DNA of 64,000 nt from Ilyonectria destructans. Taxonomy: Eukaryota > Ascomycota > Sordariomycetes > Hypocreales > Nectriaceae. The stretch is taken from assembly GCA_020740775.1 (NCBI GenBank), contig JAHEWK010000005.1, positions 2,542,001 through 2,606,000 on the forward strand, written 5' to 3'. Under the pieces are notes generated by a model, which saw only the letters and a list, made by a program, of their open reading frames with translations, was not told the origin of the DNA and made no database searches. Shown here one piece after another: positions 24,042 through 36,525 of the stretch. Made by a program: the position numbers and the translations under genes. The stretch's first letter is position 1; each line of letters begins with the position of its first letter.

Positions 24042-25597
24042 CTATAGTGTTATGGGAGGCAAAAAAGGGCGAGAAGGATAGGAGAGATGAAGGTAATGGC
24101 AACGACGCAATACAAATAGATAAACCACAGGAACTTGGCCAAACCCGTGGGGGGTTCCAGATGGAAAGGTGGGGATCAAGCACGAACATGGGGGGAAAGA
24201 ACAAGCCGGGCATTAAGTAATATAGGCAAAGAGGCCTCGAGACCAGGGGGGTGGGGGTGTCGGACAGAATGCCTATGATTGAAGGTCTCAGCCCGGCAAG
24301 GGAGACTCAATCGATTTAGTCATTGAGCCGGGAGGAGAAGCGCCGAAGCGAGTCACCAGCCTTCAATTGCAGCCCTGAATGGAGCCAAGGACCATGGATG
24401 TCCCCTTGGCCATCCCATAGCAGCGCAATGGTAGTGATATGAGATTAGTCGGCCGTGAATTGGGTCTCATTCGTCTACCGTTGTCGCATCGTGGCGAAGT
24501 CTTGGGCTCTCATGGGCCATGGATCACCGATCCTTTGCGAGTAGGTGTGGCGGATGGTGGGTGCCATCAAAAGGTGTCAGATGAGGCTGGTCGAAGTCCG
24601 ATATCCTAGGGTTATCTTTGCCCATCCAGATCCAAATTCAACAAGCAGCCCAATAGTCCCATGTGCCCTAGATGGACATCTTCCCCAGGAGACTAGCATA
24701 CGGCCTAGCAACAAGCCCCAGATCAACGGTGTTGCCGGTAGATCCCGAGGAATTGCATAGCGGACCACTCGGCAGCAGAAAGAGAAGTAAAAGATCCACA
24801 GCGGATCGGCCAAGAGTCGACGGGGGAACGTCCACGATGGAGGCGAAATCAAGCAGACCAAACAGGTGGGTATCAAGGTGGCCACCCAGCACTACCTCGC
24901 CTCACCACGGTCATCCTCTTGTATAACGCCGTAAATCCAAGCCCCGACGGCTGTGTCACCTCCGATCAGGCCCATCAGGCATGCAGCCGTCGCATTCCAG
25001 CAGCTCGCTGGGGATCCAGTCACGGCGAAGCGAAGGTGGGAACACCGTGCGCAGAGGTTTCGTTGTCCCCTCCATATGGGTGAAATATCGCCTCTCATGG
25101 TCCGACGTGAGGAACTGAGACAGAGGAAAATGACGACGCCCGCAAACACCTGGCTTTCGAGAACTTGGGATGGAGTGAAGTCCGATGCATGTGACCTGCT
25201 CCGCCAAACTTACACGGCAACAGTCACTGGGCAAAAGTCGGAGCGCGGGGGGAAGGAAGCTGCCCCCACATATGTAGTGTGGCCCGTGCATATTTGGCGC
25301 TTGACTCCCGTCCCCTGCCTCCAACCGTGATATCACAACAATCCTCAACGCCAAAGCTCCCTTCACGATACCCCCAAACAATGCACGCCTTTGCCCTCCC
25401 TCTCCGGGTCTAAGCCTAATCTCCAATCCTACGACATTCCCGCTGAATACCACTGGCAGCATAGTCAGCTCGCCTCGCCCCCTCCGGAATGAAGACGACA
25501 CACTCACCATAGTTTCCTCGCATTTGTTCGCAGCGTCTGCCCCGCGTCGCACTCCCAAAACACCCCACGATACACACGACGACACACATCACCAGCC
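24042..25597. other. Divergent intergenic region upstream of SPC19
   Basis: No recognisable gene. It may hold a short 5' exon of the membrane protein (intron-like GTATTG ... CTATAG near 24042-24112) and the SPC19 promoter. A 209-codon minus-strand frame (25585-24956) lacks motifs. Confidence 0.4.
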
Positions 25598-26191
25598 ATG
25601 GCGACCAGCACTTCCACTGCCAACCTCGCGACCTACGCCGACTGCGTCACATCCTTGCGCACCTCGCTCAAATTCCTCGAATCCTCCGTTGAGACCCTCG
25701 ACAATGGCGTCTCTGACTTCCCCCGCCTTGTCAACGTGCTGAAGTCTGTTCGCGTGCGTTCTCCCGTCCATCGCAATTCAGTCTTCTTCGTCTTTGCTAA
25801 TGGTAGAAAAAAGCACTACGAACTCATCCCCCAACCCACACTCGCCGCGGCAGAGGCTTCACTCCGCGACGACATCGGCCCCTACATCGCCCTGCTCCTC
25901 TCCCGCGCCGACTCTCAAATCGAGCGCCAGGAACGCCGCATCGAGACCTTGAAGGCCCGCGCCGAGCTGCAGCAAGGCCGTCTCGCCCGGTCCGATGACG
26001 GCGACCCCGATATCCACCTCGACAAGAAGCGCCGGCAGCACGGTAGTAACGGACGCCGGCTCACCGCCGAGGAAAGGTTGCGTGCTCGCGCGGTACGGCA
26101 GCGCAAGGAGGCCTTGCGGTATGGCGTTGAGAGATTAGAGCTCGAGGTGCTACAGAAGGAGAGGGAGCTGAGGAAGCGACTTGAAGGTTGA
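25598..26191 (+). CDS. SPC19: DASH/Dam1 complex subunit Spc19
   Basis: Kinetochore-microtubule coupler subunit; ten-protein DASH rings track microtubule plus ends in fungi. Exons 25598-25753 and 25814-26191 (177 aa). The 60-nt intron (GTGCGT to AAAAAAG) has no stop and is a multiple of three; removing it joins VNVLKSVR to HYELIPQPTLAAAEASLRDD, the conserved Spc19 core. The N-terminus SLRTSLKFLESSVETLDNGVSDFPRL is typical. The C-terminal half is a long coiled coil (SQIERQERRIETLKARAELQ; LRARAVRQRKEAL; LELEVLQKERELRKRLEG). Confidence 0.92.
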   Translation: MATSTSTANLATYADCVTSLRTSLKFLESSVETLDNGVSDFPRLVNVLKSVRVRSPVHRNSVFFVFANGRKKHYELIPQPTLAAAEASLRDDIGPYIALLLSRADSQIERQERRIETLKARAELQQGRLARSDDGDPDIHLDKKRRQHGSNGRRLTAEERLRARAVRQRKEALRYGVERLELEVLQKERELRKRLEG

Positions 26192-27347
26192 AGGACCTCG
26201 CACGTGCAATATGGGACACAACAGATCCGGGGATCCCCAAATCCCTGGGGATAATGATCTACGATTGATGATATGGGGACCCAACGTACAAAATGGGCAA
26301 TGATGGGTGCCCAATCGAGATAGGAAAGGGGCGGATCGAGCCGAATATGATCGGCGGTCGAGATGCAACGGCTGAGCAAAATGCTCTGTGGATGCATGCC
26401 GATCCGTCGTCCCCGAACCCCTTTCGAGTTGGCACCGGCATCGTGACTTCCGTCCAGCAAGGGTATCGTCTGGGACGATTGGCCGCTCCAGGAAGAGAAG
26501 AGAGTCAGGAGTACACCATGTTTCAATAGGAAGCTTCGAGCTTTCTTGAGGCCGGACACGCGTTCAAGTCTTGGATGACAAATTTGATACCCATTTCACG
26601 ATGCTGCCCGGCTCACAGTGAACCCAAATTGTCACCGGTGCTTTGGTATATATCCTCCGAGACCGTATCCACTGTCGACAGCACATTCACATTGAGAGTA
26701 ACATTCAAGACTTCCCGGCATCGGCTAGGTTGGACCACTTCATTCCAATAGTTTTCACATTGACCAAGACGAGGGACATCGTGAGTCCCTCCTCGTTCTA
26801 GCTACCGCCTCCGCCTGTGTAGTCGGCGCCTACTTGTGCGCCTGCACCCGTACCTGCACATGGTCTGTCCTGTTTGCTTGGGCAGAGTTCCGCCCACCGG
26901 CCAACCTACGTGGCCCTTGACCCAAATTCCTCGTCATGCTTGAATTCCATCCACATGTCTTTTGTGAATACAGCACCGGGAGCGGCTTTGGCCTTGATGC
27001 TGATCTCGTCTGCACTGCACAAGTGGGTTTTGAGTCCCATGGGATTCAAGAGAATAGATGAAGTGAAGAAGAAACAGAAATGACGACTGAAGAAAAAGAG
27101 ACATTGAAGATAGAAAGAATGCAGCGACTTGCCAGGCGCCGTGGGCCGTTTGTAAAGGGGCCTTTCGTCCTAAATATACACCATCCAACACATTTCCCAT
27201 CCCAATAACGAACCAACTTGAGGAGTCGTGACTCTAAAACGTTAACAAAATAGATGAACAAGCAGCCCGTTCCGACACCGATGGTGTTTGGCGGCTCATA
27301 ATTGCACAATGGCGGGTATCCCAGAGAAGGTTTATTTGAGTCGTTGC
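26192..27347. other. Convergent intergenic region, SPC19 / SHO1
   Basis: I see no gene over about 1.15 kb. Small frames exist on both strands without motifs. Confidence 0.45.
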
Positions 27348-28419
27348 TCATAATAGAATGAGGTAATTGCTGGGTGCGATACCCGTGTCGCCGCTCTCTT
27401 TGCGAGCCTGCCACCAGCGTCCGCTGACATCTGACACCTCGAGGATTTCGTGTTTCGAAAATGAGATCTCGTTGGCATCGTCTGGGTTGGCCTCGTAGCT
27501 GTAGATGGCCTTCGCCCGGTAGGGGTACTCGGTCGGCGGTACGACCTCGGCATCAGGGGAGTTGGTCGGCTTGCCTTGGTTATGTTGCGGTTGTTGCTGC
27601 TGCTGTTGTTGTTGTTGTTGCATCATGGAGTTGGTGAAGCTCTGGGGGACGGCGGAGCCACGACCATTTACTTGAGATACGCCACCGACGGGGGATGGGT
27701 TCTCAAAGCCGTTGAGCTGAGCTGAAGTGTACATCTGAGGTGGCTGGACCGAGTTGGAAGTCTCGGGGCGGCCGGTACCGCCGTAGTTGATTGTTGATCG
27801 GTGCATCGTCGTGGATTCCTTAGCCAGGGCGAATGAGTCGAGGAACGCGCGGGGAGTTGATGACGGGTTTGATCCGAAGTAGAAGGTCCAGAGAACCTGC
27901 CAAGTCGTGTTAGCATGGCGATCCATTGGAGGTCAGTGTGAGGCACAAATGGGCTGAAACTTACCACTACCATTGCCAACAGGATGAAACCAGCGGCCGC
28001 GGCTTGTCGTGCGCCGCTGCCGGAGTAGAGCAGCAGGTTAATGCTGGAGGTAACGGTGATGATTCCCGCTGCGAGGAAGCCGGTCACGGCCACGTGATAG
28101 GTATGGATTGAGTCGCTGCCGATAACGACGAAGACTCCGATGATGAGCATGAGGTTGTAGACGCAAGCCCACCAGGCGTACGTCGGGAAAACCTCAGTGT
28201 GGTTCTGTACCTGTCCGATGAGACAGCCGATGAAGGTGATGCACCAGGCAAGCTGGTCGAAAGTTAGCGCTGCGATCAGGTGGAGGCAGCATTTAGCGAT
28301 GCAGGGAAAGGCCTTACCGTGGCGATGGAGATGGTGGCCAGAGCGAAGGGATCGCCGAGGATGTTGCCCATCTGGATCCCCTTGCGGCGGGCGCCGTACA
28401 TCATTCTCGAGTTGTCCAT
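27348..28419 (-). CDS. SHO1: High-osmolarity signalling protein Sho1
   Basis: Plasma-membrane osmosensor/adaptor that recruits the MAPKK Pbs2 through its SH3 domain in the HOG pathway and also acts in invasive growth. Exons 28419-28318, 28252-27965 and 27896-27348 give 312 aa, all in phase. Short basic N-terminus, then four membrane helices ([80 protein letters not shown]). The linker contains a run of ten Gln. The SH3 domain is [40 protein letters not shown] and [14 protein letters not shown], with the ALYDY-, WW- and PSNY-type positions present. Diagnostic order and length. Confidence 0.96.
27591..27620 (-). repeat. Polyglutamine-coding CAA/CAG run
   Basis: Ten consecutive Gln codons, mixed CAA and CAG, in the cytosolic linker of Sho1 just before PQHNQGKP. 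Such runs vary in length between isolates. Confidence 0.9.
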
Positions 28420-31400
28420 TTTCCTGAGTGACGGAGAAGCCAGCGAGCCGTACGATGGCATAAGGAAAGAAGGTGATTAAGTCGGGGTTCGGGGTCGAAG
28501 CAGTCAAGGAGAGGAAGCGCCTCTTGATCGGGGGTTGATTGTTGAAGAGTCGGACGAGGCGCGATTGCTACCGGAGCATTCGGCGCAGGACGCTGGGCTG
28601 TGCTGAGTTGTGCTGAGTCGTCGAGAGAGAGGAAGGACGTAAAGCGGAGAATGCGGTTGGTTGGGGGCCGTGCTAACGGGCGCGACGGGGAAGAAAAAAA
28701 AAGGCGACACAAAATAGAATCAAAGGAGTGACTATGTTAGGACGATCAAGTCCACGATTGGGGAGGAAGGGGATGAAGGATTTGGGTGGTTGGGAGGCGG
28801 GAGAGACGAGAGGCGAGAGGCGAGAGGCGAGATGCGAGCGGGTACGTAGAGTTAAAAACGCGGAGACAAGGGGGATCCTGGGCGGCGTGTGTGAGATGGG
28901 CCAGCAGTGACTTGTGACTTGTGACTTGGCTGGCGTATGTAACAAGAACGTGCTGTACTGGGCTGTACTGGGCTGCGCTGGGCTGCACCAACCAACACAC
29001 AAATGCTCCGCAAAGGTGGCACTGGCAGAAGTCGGCGATGTCGCGGACTACTCCGTCAGGTCAGGTCAGATCGGAGCAGAGGAGACGCCAGGAACAAAGA
29101 ACGAAAGCTGCTGAGTCGGGACGAGTCTAGTCGATCCGAGTCGCGGATACAGTCGAGTGCAGCGTGCTTGCAACTGGGTCCGGGCCTGTCAGATCGGCTG
29201 ACAGACAAAAGGGGTAAAGAGGACAGCGGGTGCCTGGTCCAGCTGCAAGGGCTGCCTCGATTACAGGTGCCTGCGAAGGAGGCGCAGCGCTTTGAATCGT
29301 GGGATCCAGAGGGCTGGAACGAAAGGTATGGGGTTATCGACGCAGTGAATCAATCAGGTCGAAAAAGAGAACGAAGAAGAGTATGAAGTATGCTGGGAAG
29401 GGAAACCGGGCGTGAGCAGGAGTCGGAGAGTAGAAATGGAAACGCCAAATTCAAATGGTCTGTTCCAAATTGGGCTGCCCGGGAGCTGAGCTGAAGACGG
29501 AGAGGCGCAGTGGCAGAGCCCGTCAGCACACAAGCAGCAGTAATTAGCAGCCCGGCACACGGTAGCGTAGCGTTGCAACAGCACCTTGGGCGTGGTGTGG
29601 GAGCTTTTTGCTGTGGTGTGGCAGCGAAGGGGGTGTTGCGACGCCGTCTGGAACCCCAATAAATCGGTAGGTGGCTGCCGTCCAGTCGGATACGGGGGCA
29701 GTCAGGGCTCAGTCGGACGGGTTGGCTGTGGCCGGTCGGGTGCCCGGGTCTTAGTTGCAGTGCGTACGCCTTCTGTAATCAGGGAGCACGAAGACTGGGG
29801 CCACAGGGCATAAACTCAACCAAGCCAAGAGACAGGTTGGAGGAGCCGGCAGGGCAGCAGGGCAGCAGGAACAGCAGGGCAGACGGGAGAGTGGCACGCC
29901 GGGGACAGGCTAGACCCGTTGGCGTAGTCCAGGGCCTGGGCTGGCGAAAAGCTAGTGGCCGTTCGGGCGAGCGAAATGAAGGGCGTGTGCTGGCCCCAGA
30001 CGATGAGGATGGGCGGCGATGCACGATTATTCGCTGCGAGGGGGAGCGCGGTGGAGTGGTGGTGGGTTTGGAGGCGGCCCCTGGCTGTGGCGCTCGGGAT
30101 GCGTGAGACTCGAGCAGTGAGGGAGACGGGAGACGTGAGAAAAGCAAGAGAGGGGCGTAGTGAACAGGTGTGAGTGGACGGCAGGAGGAACGGGTTGGCT
30201 TCGGATGGATCCAACGATTTCGAACCCTTCGGCTTGGATGGATAGAAATGGCTCGTATCTAGCAGGAGATTGATGAGAGCCTTGGCCACGGAATCGCGAG
30301 GGATTGAGCCGGTGATTGGGCAAGAACCGGTGGAGTCTCTCAAGGGCCTGGGTCGCAGTAACTGGCAGGCCTAAAATTCGTTTCGTTTCGTCGTGTAGTC
30401 GTCGTGGTTGTGGTCGTAGGCGTATTCGTCGTGAGGGACGGGACTCGTAACTCAACGCGCGGGTTGGTGGGGATGATGTCGTGTAATGGCGTCGAGCTTT
30501 TACGTTGGGGTTTCTTTTTTGTAATTTAGAGGCGAACAAGAGGTGACCAGACCGTGAGAGATAAAAGTAAGCAAGAGAATCCGTGTGAGCGAGCGGGAGA
30601 CGACGCCAACTTATTCGTCCCGGATCGACGTGGGATGTTGCAGCAGCCAGGCGCACGCAGGAATGGACGTATTGGAGCCCTCGTCACTGGTGCTCGGTCG
30701 TTGCAGTGGTTTCCAGCGGCTGTCAGTGGTGTCGTCAAGGCCCATCCAACCATCCTGCATCCCCAGCCTACTTGATCCATCCATCGCCGCCATGGCCAGG
30801 AATGCCATGCCTTCCTTTCGCCATGACGCTGCATCTCCCTCGACCCTGTCGCCCGGCCGCTCTCCAGGCCAGCATGGAATACCACGTAGAACACTGCACC
30901 ACCACACGCAACGACCTCCTCCCTCTTCGCGCGCGCCGTGAAGCTACATGCCTACCAACCTGGCTAGCCGGGATCTGGGGTCGTCCGCCACGGGCCTCAC
31001 AATCGTCCGTTTGAGATTCGACCGGGGCCTGCGCTGTCGCCGCGATAGGCTGCCAGAGGCTGGTGCCACGGGCCCCGACGGCCTCGATAGGCCATGCCGG
31101 ACCCAAGCCTGAACTGCTTCCAATGCAGGGGCACGGCGGACACTCAAGACACAAGGCGCGAAGGCACAAGGCACGAGGCACGAGCGGACCCCGTGGCCAG
31201 CCCGACGGGGCGAGTTTCATCGACGTGCTGTGGCCCGCACCTCCAATGGCCCATGGCTTTTTCCCTTCCTTTTAGGCTTGCCCTTCCAAGGCGAGGATGA
31301 GGTGGTGCTGCATGTGCAGAGCGCTCACAAAGCCCACTGACGGCGCCTGTCTCTCCCAGATCCCTAAAATGGCACAGGCGGTCGGGCACACGAGAGACAC

Positions 31401-34180
31401 GACAGTCAATAACCCCGTGCCTTGCCGCTGCTCGCGTCTCTCCTCGTCCAACCTGCAAGCTAAAAATGCTGTAAGGGAATGTGTCGTGCTAGTTCCAGCG
31501 AGTGGCTGGCTCTCGCCACGATCGCATCGCGGCTCCCGACAAGTTCATCTCCGCCTACCAGACAGCCGCCGCCGCAGCAAAAGTCCGTTTCTCGAGCCGC
31601 GCACTCGATCCCTCCCTTCCCGTCCTGTCACGACGAACTCAAACCTTTGATGGCCGTAATGTCCGTCAATGCTTTGTTTCTACGAAGTGAGTGCTCCACC
31701 GTCCTCGCCGGGAATGCATCCCCAGCCCTCCCGCAACACAGGGCACCATGGCGTCCAAGCCGACACTCGCAGAGTGGCAATGGCGCAAATCATGGCGTTA
31801 AGAAACAGACGTTGCGGGGTCGTTGGGCCATCCTCTCGCAGCCGCTCCTCCGGATCCTCACACGTCAAGCGCTTGAGACGGTCATGTCGTGCTTCAGACC
31901 TGCGTCTGGCCTTGCACCGGCGGTAGCAGATCGCATCCCCAAACAGCCTGATCAGCGCAGAGCTTATTCCAACCAAGCACTTGAGCAACACGCGTCGCTA
32001 CCTTGCCCTACTTGAGAGTGCCACCAAGTATTGCCTTATACGGACCGTGATGACAGGTGTGGGTGAGGTGTCGCAGCCACAGCCGGATGGCGCCCTATAT
32101 CACCATTATATTGCCTTGGCATTGGGCGGATCGTCAATTTCGGATCTGACGAGGCGGTCAAGGAGTCCCATATCCTGAGAAAAGTTTCTTGATGAATGCA
32201 TTAACGGATGGAATTAATGCTCAGGGATTCGAGCCGTCAAATGTGAATATGTGCCGGGGAGCACGGAGCACAGTCCCACGGCATTGAGCATACTGCCACA
32301 ACATGTGAGGCCACTCGCCCACCATCTACGCACTGCCGCTGCCCCTCCGCTCCGACGACAACGTCTGTCCAAGCGGATCGCGAAACCCACGGGCTGCCTC
32401 TTCGGTGCTTCTGTCCCCGTCCCCAACTTCCGGTTCATCCGATGTAGCACATCGATACACATGCTCAAAACCTTGAAACTCTCCGATTCACCCCTGTCCA
32501 GGCCGCTTCCCCATCTCTGCTCGCACTGTTTTACCCCTGACCCACGAAACCTCATCTACCAGAGCCTGCATTCGCACCGCCACGCCCAACCAGCGGCCTC
32601 AATTTGCATCGGCAGCCACAGAGTGGCTCCATTTCGAGCCGCGATGGATTAGAGTGCAGCGCCGTTTCCATTGTACAAGCCATCCCAAGCCTCCTGGGGA
32701 CTGCGGCATTTGTCAAGGTCCAATAGGGCAGCTGGTCCTGCTTCACCGGCAGTTGAATGTCGCAACATTCACACCGGTTTCTGTGTCGTTGTGGAGCCAC
32801 CGTGACCATCGTCGGAGTCTTTCTCAAACGCAGTCCCAGCTGTCTCAACGGCGATCATCCGAGCCAGCTTCCTAGCCGTGCTTGGCGCCACCCGCCGAGA
32901 ACCCGATCGGCAGGCCTTCGTTCCGGGGACCACCTGCGACGGTTGCTTCGCACCTAGGGCGAGGCCGGATTGTGAGACGATGCACGTTTGCAGCTTTCTT
33001 GATTATCGATGCGGCGAAACTAAGATAGGCAAACCGGATGCCATGTGACGTCTTCTATCACAAAACTCGACTGATTGTAAATGATGGCCGTCCAGCAGTT
33101 CCGGTGATTCAGGTAGGACATTGCTAGGGTTACATGTGGTTGTACCGGACATGAGATCGCACATATGTTTCCAACACGAGACAATTGTTGACAAATGACA
33201 GAAAGTAGGGTTTGCCAAGTCGAGAATACCTGCATCTTGAACATTGAATGACGTCTACGGTTTGAAATCTGTAGAAGAGTCTTGCCCACCAGTCTTTGTG
33301 CTCAAAAATCGCAGAGTGAGTCTGTGAGCCAAAGCACAACTATCACAAACCGAAGAGACTGGTGTTTTTCTACAAGCCTTAACGGTAGAAGATGGGAGGA
33401 TTTTTTAAAGAAGACAGGGATAGATTGGGTGTTAGCTAGCTCTGGCTCTGAATGAACCGACGTCCTGCAAGTCTTGCACACCTGCGTTGGTTGATTAACC
33501 CAACATGCTGATCCCTGGCCTCCGATCTGTTCTTGCTGTGCTGTCAACGTGGCTTTACAGACTGCAGTGCATGTAGTGAAGATGCAGTCCTCCGTGCTGT
33601 GTCAAACAATCTGATAGAGTCTAAAAATGCGAGAACGAGTCCTACGAAAGCTAAATTGCCACCCTGTTCCCTACTAGCCTTGTGTCCTCCAACCCAAATT
33701 GTGCATTAAACGCATGTCATCGAGGGGGTTTAGTTGCGAGTGTGAGAGCGCAAAAGTAAGACCTAAGATCAGTAAATAACTGCTATTCAACCGAAGTTGC
33801 GTAATGAAACCGATAAGGAGAGAGTTAAGTTAAGTCCTACATGTCGGTGAGCCACCGCTCATTCGGGTAGCGACTCTTGCGTAACAGACAGAGTATCGAA
33901 GATGAATTGTTTGCTCTTCAGGATGATATCGATTGCTAGTAATCACTGGGTGTTGACGTCAATGAAATCTGAAGAAAGTGCCAGAATGATTCGCAGGAAA
34001 CCAGAGTAAATTATCTCTATAAGTTCAGAAATTCCCATCCCTCTCTCTGTCATCCTTCTCTTCTTTCACCTTCATCTTCCCTCGGCTTCATCTTCCTCAG
34101 CTCCATCTCATATTCGATCCCCTTTATACTATACTTTTATTTTACCCCCTTTCCGTCCTCGACACAGAGCAGCTCCCTCG
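28420..34180. other. 5.8-kb gene-poor stretch upstream of SHO1
   Basis: No gene recognised on either strand. The left end is the SHO1 promoter/leader. Short repeats are present at 28907-28990. The 33.0-34.2 kb part is more AT-rich. At 34120-34180 a TATACTATAC / CT-rich run looks like the former promoter of the decayed gene that follows. Confidence 0.45.
28907..28990. repeat. Short tandem repeats upstream of SHO1
   Basis: GTGACTT occurs three times in tandem (28907-28927). About 30 bp further on, GGGCTGTACT/GGGCTGCGCT decamers are repeated. Confidence 0.75.
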
Positions 34181-36525
34181 ATGGAAACGTTCTCAGATAC
34201 ACCAGAAGTTTATCCGCGACCAAGCAGTACAGTCATCACCGAAGCGATACAACATGGATGACCGACAACGATGATAGGACCCTGAGTGACTCCATTGCAT
34301 TCCCGTGCAATGAGACCTTGGTCCAGGGCCCAACCTCTTTGACCAGCACAAGACATCGTCGCGGGCCCTCACCAGCCCTACCGAGGGACATGATTGCCCA
34401 TCACGGATCGGTGCAGCCATTGCTCGCTCGTGGATGCGGGCGAGGCTGACTTGCAGCTCGAAACCCTCAGCCTGAACGGAGGTGACGAGATGGTCTTCGA
34501 CACGGAAGCCAAGGGTGAGCCCAAGAGCAAGAGGCCCAAGGCCAATTAGGCAGGGTGGCACCACAAAACGGGCATGCATGATGCTTGATGCTTGATGCTT
34601 GATGCTGGATGCTGGATACTGGATGCTGGATGCTCAATGGAAAATAGGTGACAGCGCTCCACGTGGATGCCAGGTCTCCTCATGAGCTTGAGGTCGATGA
34701 CACTGAGGGCGAAAGAAATGAAATTGACCTCTGGTACGCAAATCTGAATGAAACACTCAGCAAAGTGCGATTAAGAAACTAACAGCGATTAGATCTGTGT
34801 CGAGATGATCGCGGCGGAAATGGGTCAAAGTCATGATCTCTCGTTACCGATGACACACCCCGTTATACATACACAACCTCAGTATGAGATGGCGACATTC
34901 CTACGATTTTTTATCTTCGAGTTAGACATAGACCTTGGACGACGAACCACAAGTTTCATGTTGCCACAAAGACAATAATGTGTCACTACCTGCTGCTGGC
35001 ACCAGGGAGATGGATTGCTCCTATATTATTTGGCCAGATTATTGACTCCGTCTGCCTTCGGGTCAATATCGACAAGGCATGCCAGGCCCCCATCGAGTTT
35101 GAGAGCGACCTCGACACGAATTCCGAAGACGAGACCGAGTCGGAGCACAAGTCCAAGTCCGGCACGGAAACCCCCGACATCGACCCGACCGACCTCGAAC
35201 GAACCACCAACGTCTCGTCGGACGAATGGAAGATGGGCTTCACGGTCCCTCAGTGCCAACAGTAGTGAACCGAATAGAGGGCGGAGTTCGTTCAGCAACT
35301 AATGAGGGCGGCCGAACAGAACCCGCATGGGGTTACCATCGGCGTTTCAGTATATACGCTTCTGTATATAGGAGTGAACAGCCATTCCCTCGGCCCCAAA
35401 GCTCGGTCGTAGGATTCCACGATTCACGACCAAGACCCTCATTCAGAATGACGTCGAATTCCTCGCTCCAGGAGACGACGAGACTACCCCTGATGGCAAT
35501 TTGGTGGATGACTCTTGAGTTTGACTGGATTCCAGCGGCGGATCTGGATAACGCGCACTTATCGACATTTTACAACATACCTCATCCGACCGGGCAAGCA
35601 AATACGTTCAACTTCGTCGACCAAGGCATCACGCACCCGATTCTACTCGCAGTCAGAGACAACGTTCTTGTTCAGCGGGCTCCCAACGTCGCACAGTGGC
35701 AAGAACGAGATCGCTCTTCTCACGATTCCTTTCAATTGGGGTTAGCCTATGACGGGATGAAGACGAGCTTTACCCTCTACTTCGAGGGAGCGGGCAGGAA
35801 AAGTCAGTGAGGCACCCATTGAAAGTTTCTATGCAACTCCCGAAACAATGTTGTTTGTGCGGCGATTCTCCTGTTGGAGGCGTTTTGTGCTGTGGAGAAA
35901 CTTCACTCTCGGCGCTACGGCTTGACTAGGATCCCTGCAGGCTACTATGGTATGTATCGCCTGCTTCTCAAATGTGATCCGGCTGTAGACTAATATTTCA
36001 TCTAGGAGGCCCGTTACCCATACGAGACGCTAGTTGCGACTCGACGCGCTGCTCTGGGTGCTGGCGAACCTCTGGGCGCGGCCCGGCGAATGTAAGCTTT
36101 TCCCCCTTGTCTTCTCGCTCGGGGGCAAGTCGCTAATGTGTTGTCTAGGAAGGTACAAATGCGGACGTTTCGAGCTGGGTTGATCGAATGCGCCCCCGGC
36201 TTTGTATATCGGATGCAGGATTTTCTGCTTGGACGGCTGCAAAGTCTGCGTTCCGTCGATCCCCCAGACGAAAGCCGATGACGGTTCATTTTTGGAACCT
36301 GATCTTGACAGCGACAGCTCTGACGGTTCTGCATTATCTCGACGGCCTTGGCATGGTCGGCTTCGAGTGCCAATGGTTCATACGTTACTACATTTTGAAC
36401 AGGATGGGAGGCATAGCTGGGGTTGGTGTTTAGATGCAGAGTCATCTCGTTTGCCCTCGTGGTTGGTTTGGAGTGCGTTCATAAATAACTACATTTTGAA
36501 TAGGCGGAATGGGAGGCAAAGCTGA
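34181..36525 (+). pseudogene. Decayed multi-exon gene, family not recognised
   Basis: A chain of protein-like segments reads left to right but in changing frames and through stop codons. Segments: 34181-34261 (METFSDTPEVYPRPSSTVIT), 34258-34449 (DDRTLSDSIAFPCNE), about 34403-34549 (DLQLETLSLNGGDEMVFD), 34978-35265 (acidic DLDTNSEDETESE), 35281-35412 (EFVQQLMRAAEQNPHGVTIG), about 35399-35518 (TKTLIQNDVEFLAPGDDE), 35519-35810 (FNFVDQGITHPILLAVRDN), 35826-35949 (AAILLLEAFCAVEKL), 36006-36091 (ARYPYETLVATRRAALG), 36149-36281 (LIECAPGFVYRMQDFLLG), then to 36525 (DGSFLEPDLDSDSSDGS). Intron-like GT-AG borders survive at 36092-36148. The switches without splice sites point to frameshifts. Could be a fragmented membrane protein; no function assigned. 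Less likely: a functional gene with many unseen introns. Confidence 0.6.
34580..34635. repeat. 7-bp minisatellite, eight units
   Basis: Eight tandem units of GATGCTK (GATGCTT three times, GATGCTG, GATGCTG, GATACTG, GATGCTG, GATGCTC). It sits just after a TAG in the decayed gene. Confidence 0.92.

Noticed and set aside
24956..25585. 209-codon minus-strand frame upstream of SPC19
   Set aside because: No motif, no initiation context, and it covers the expected SPC19 promoter.
31479..32015. 178-codon plus-strand frame in the SHO1-upstream stretch
   Set aside because: Low-complexity Ser/Pro/Arg composition and no family resemblance.
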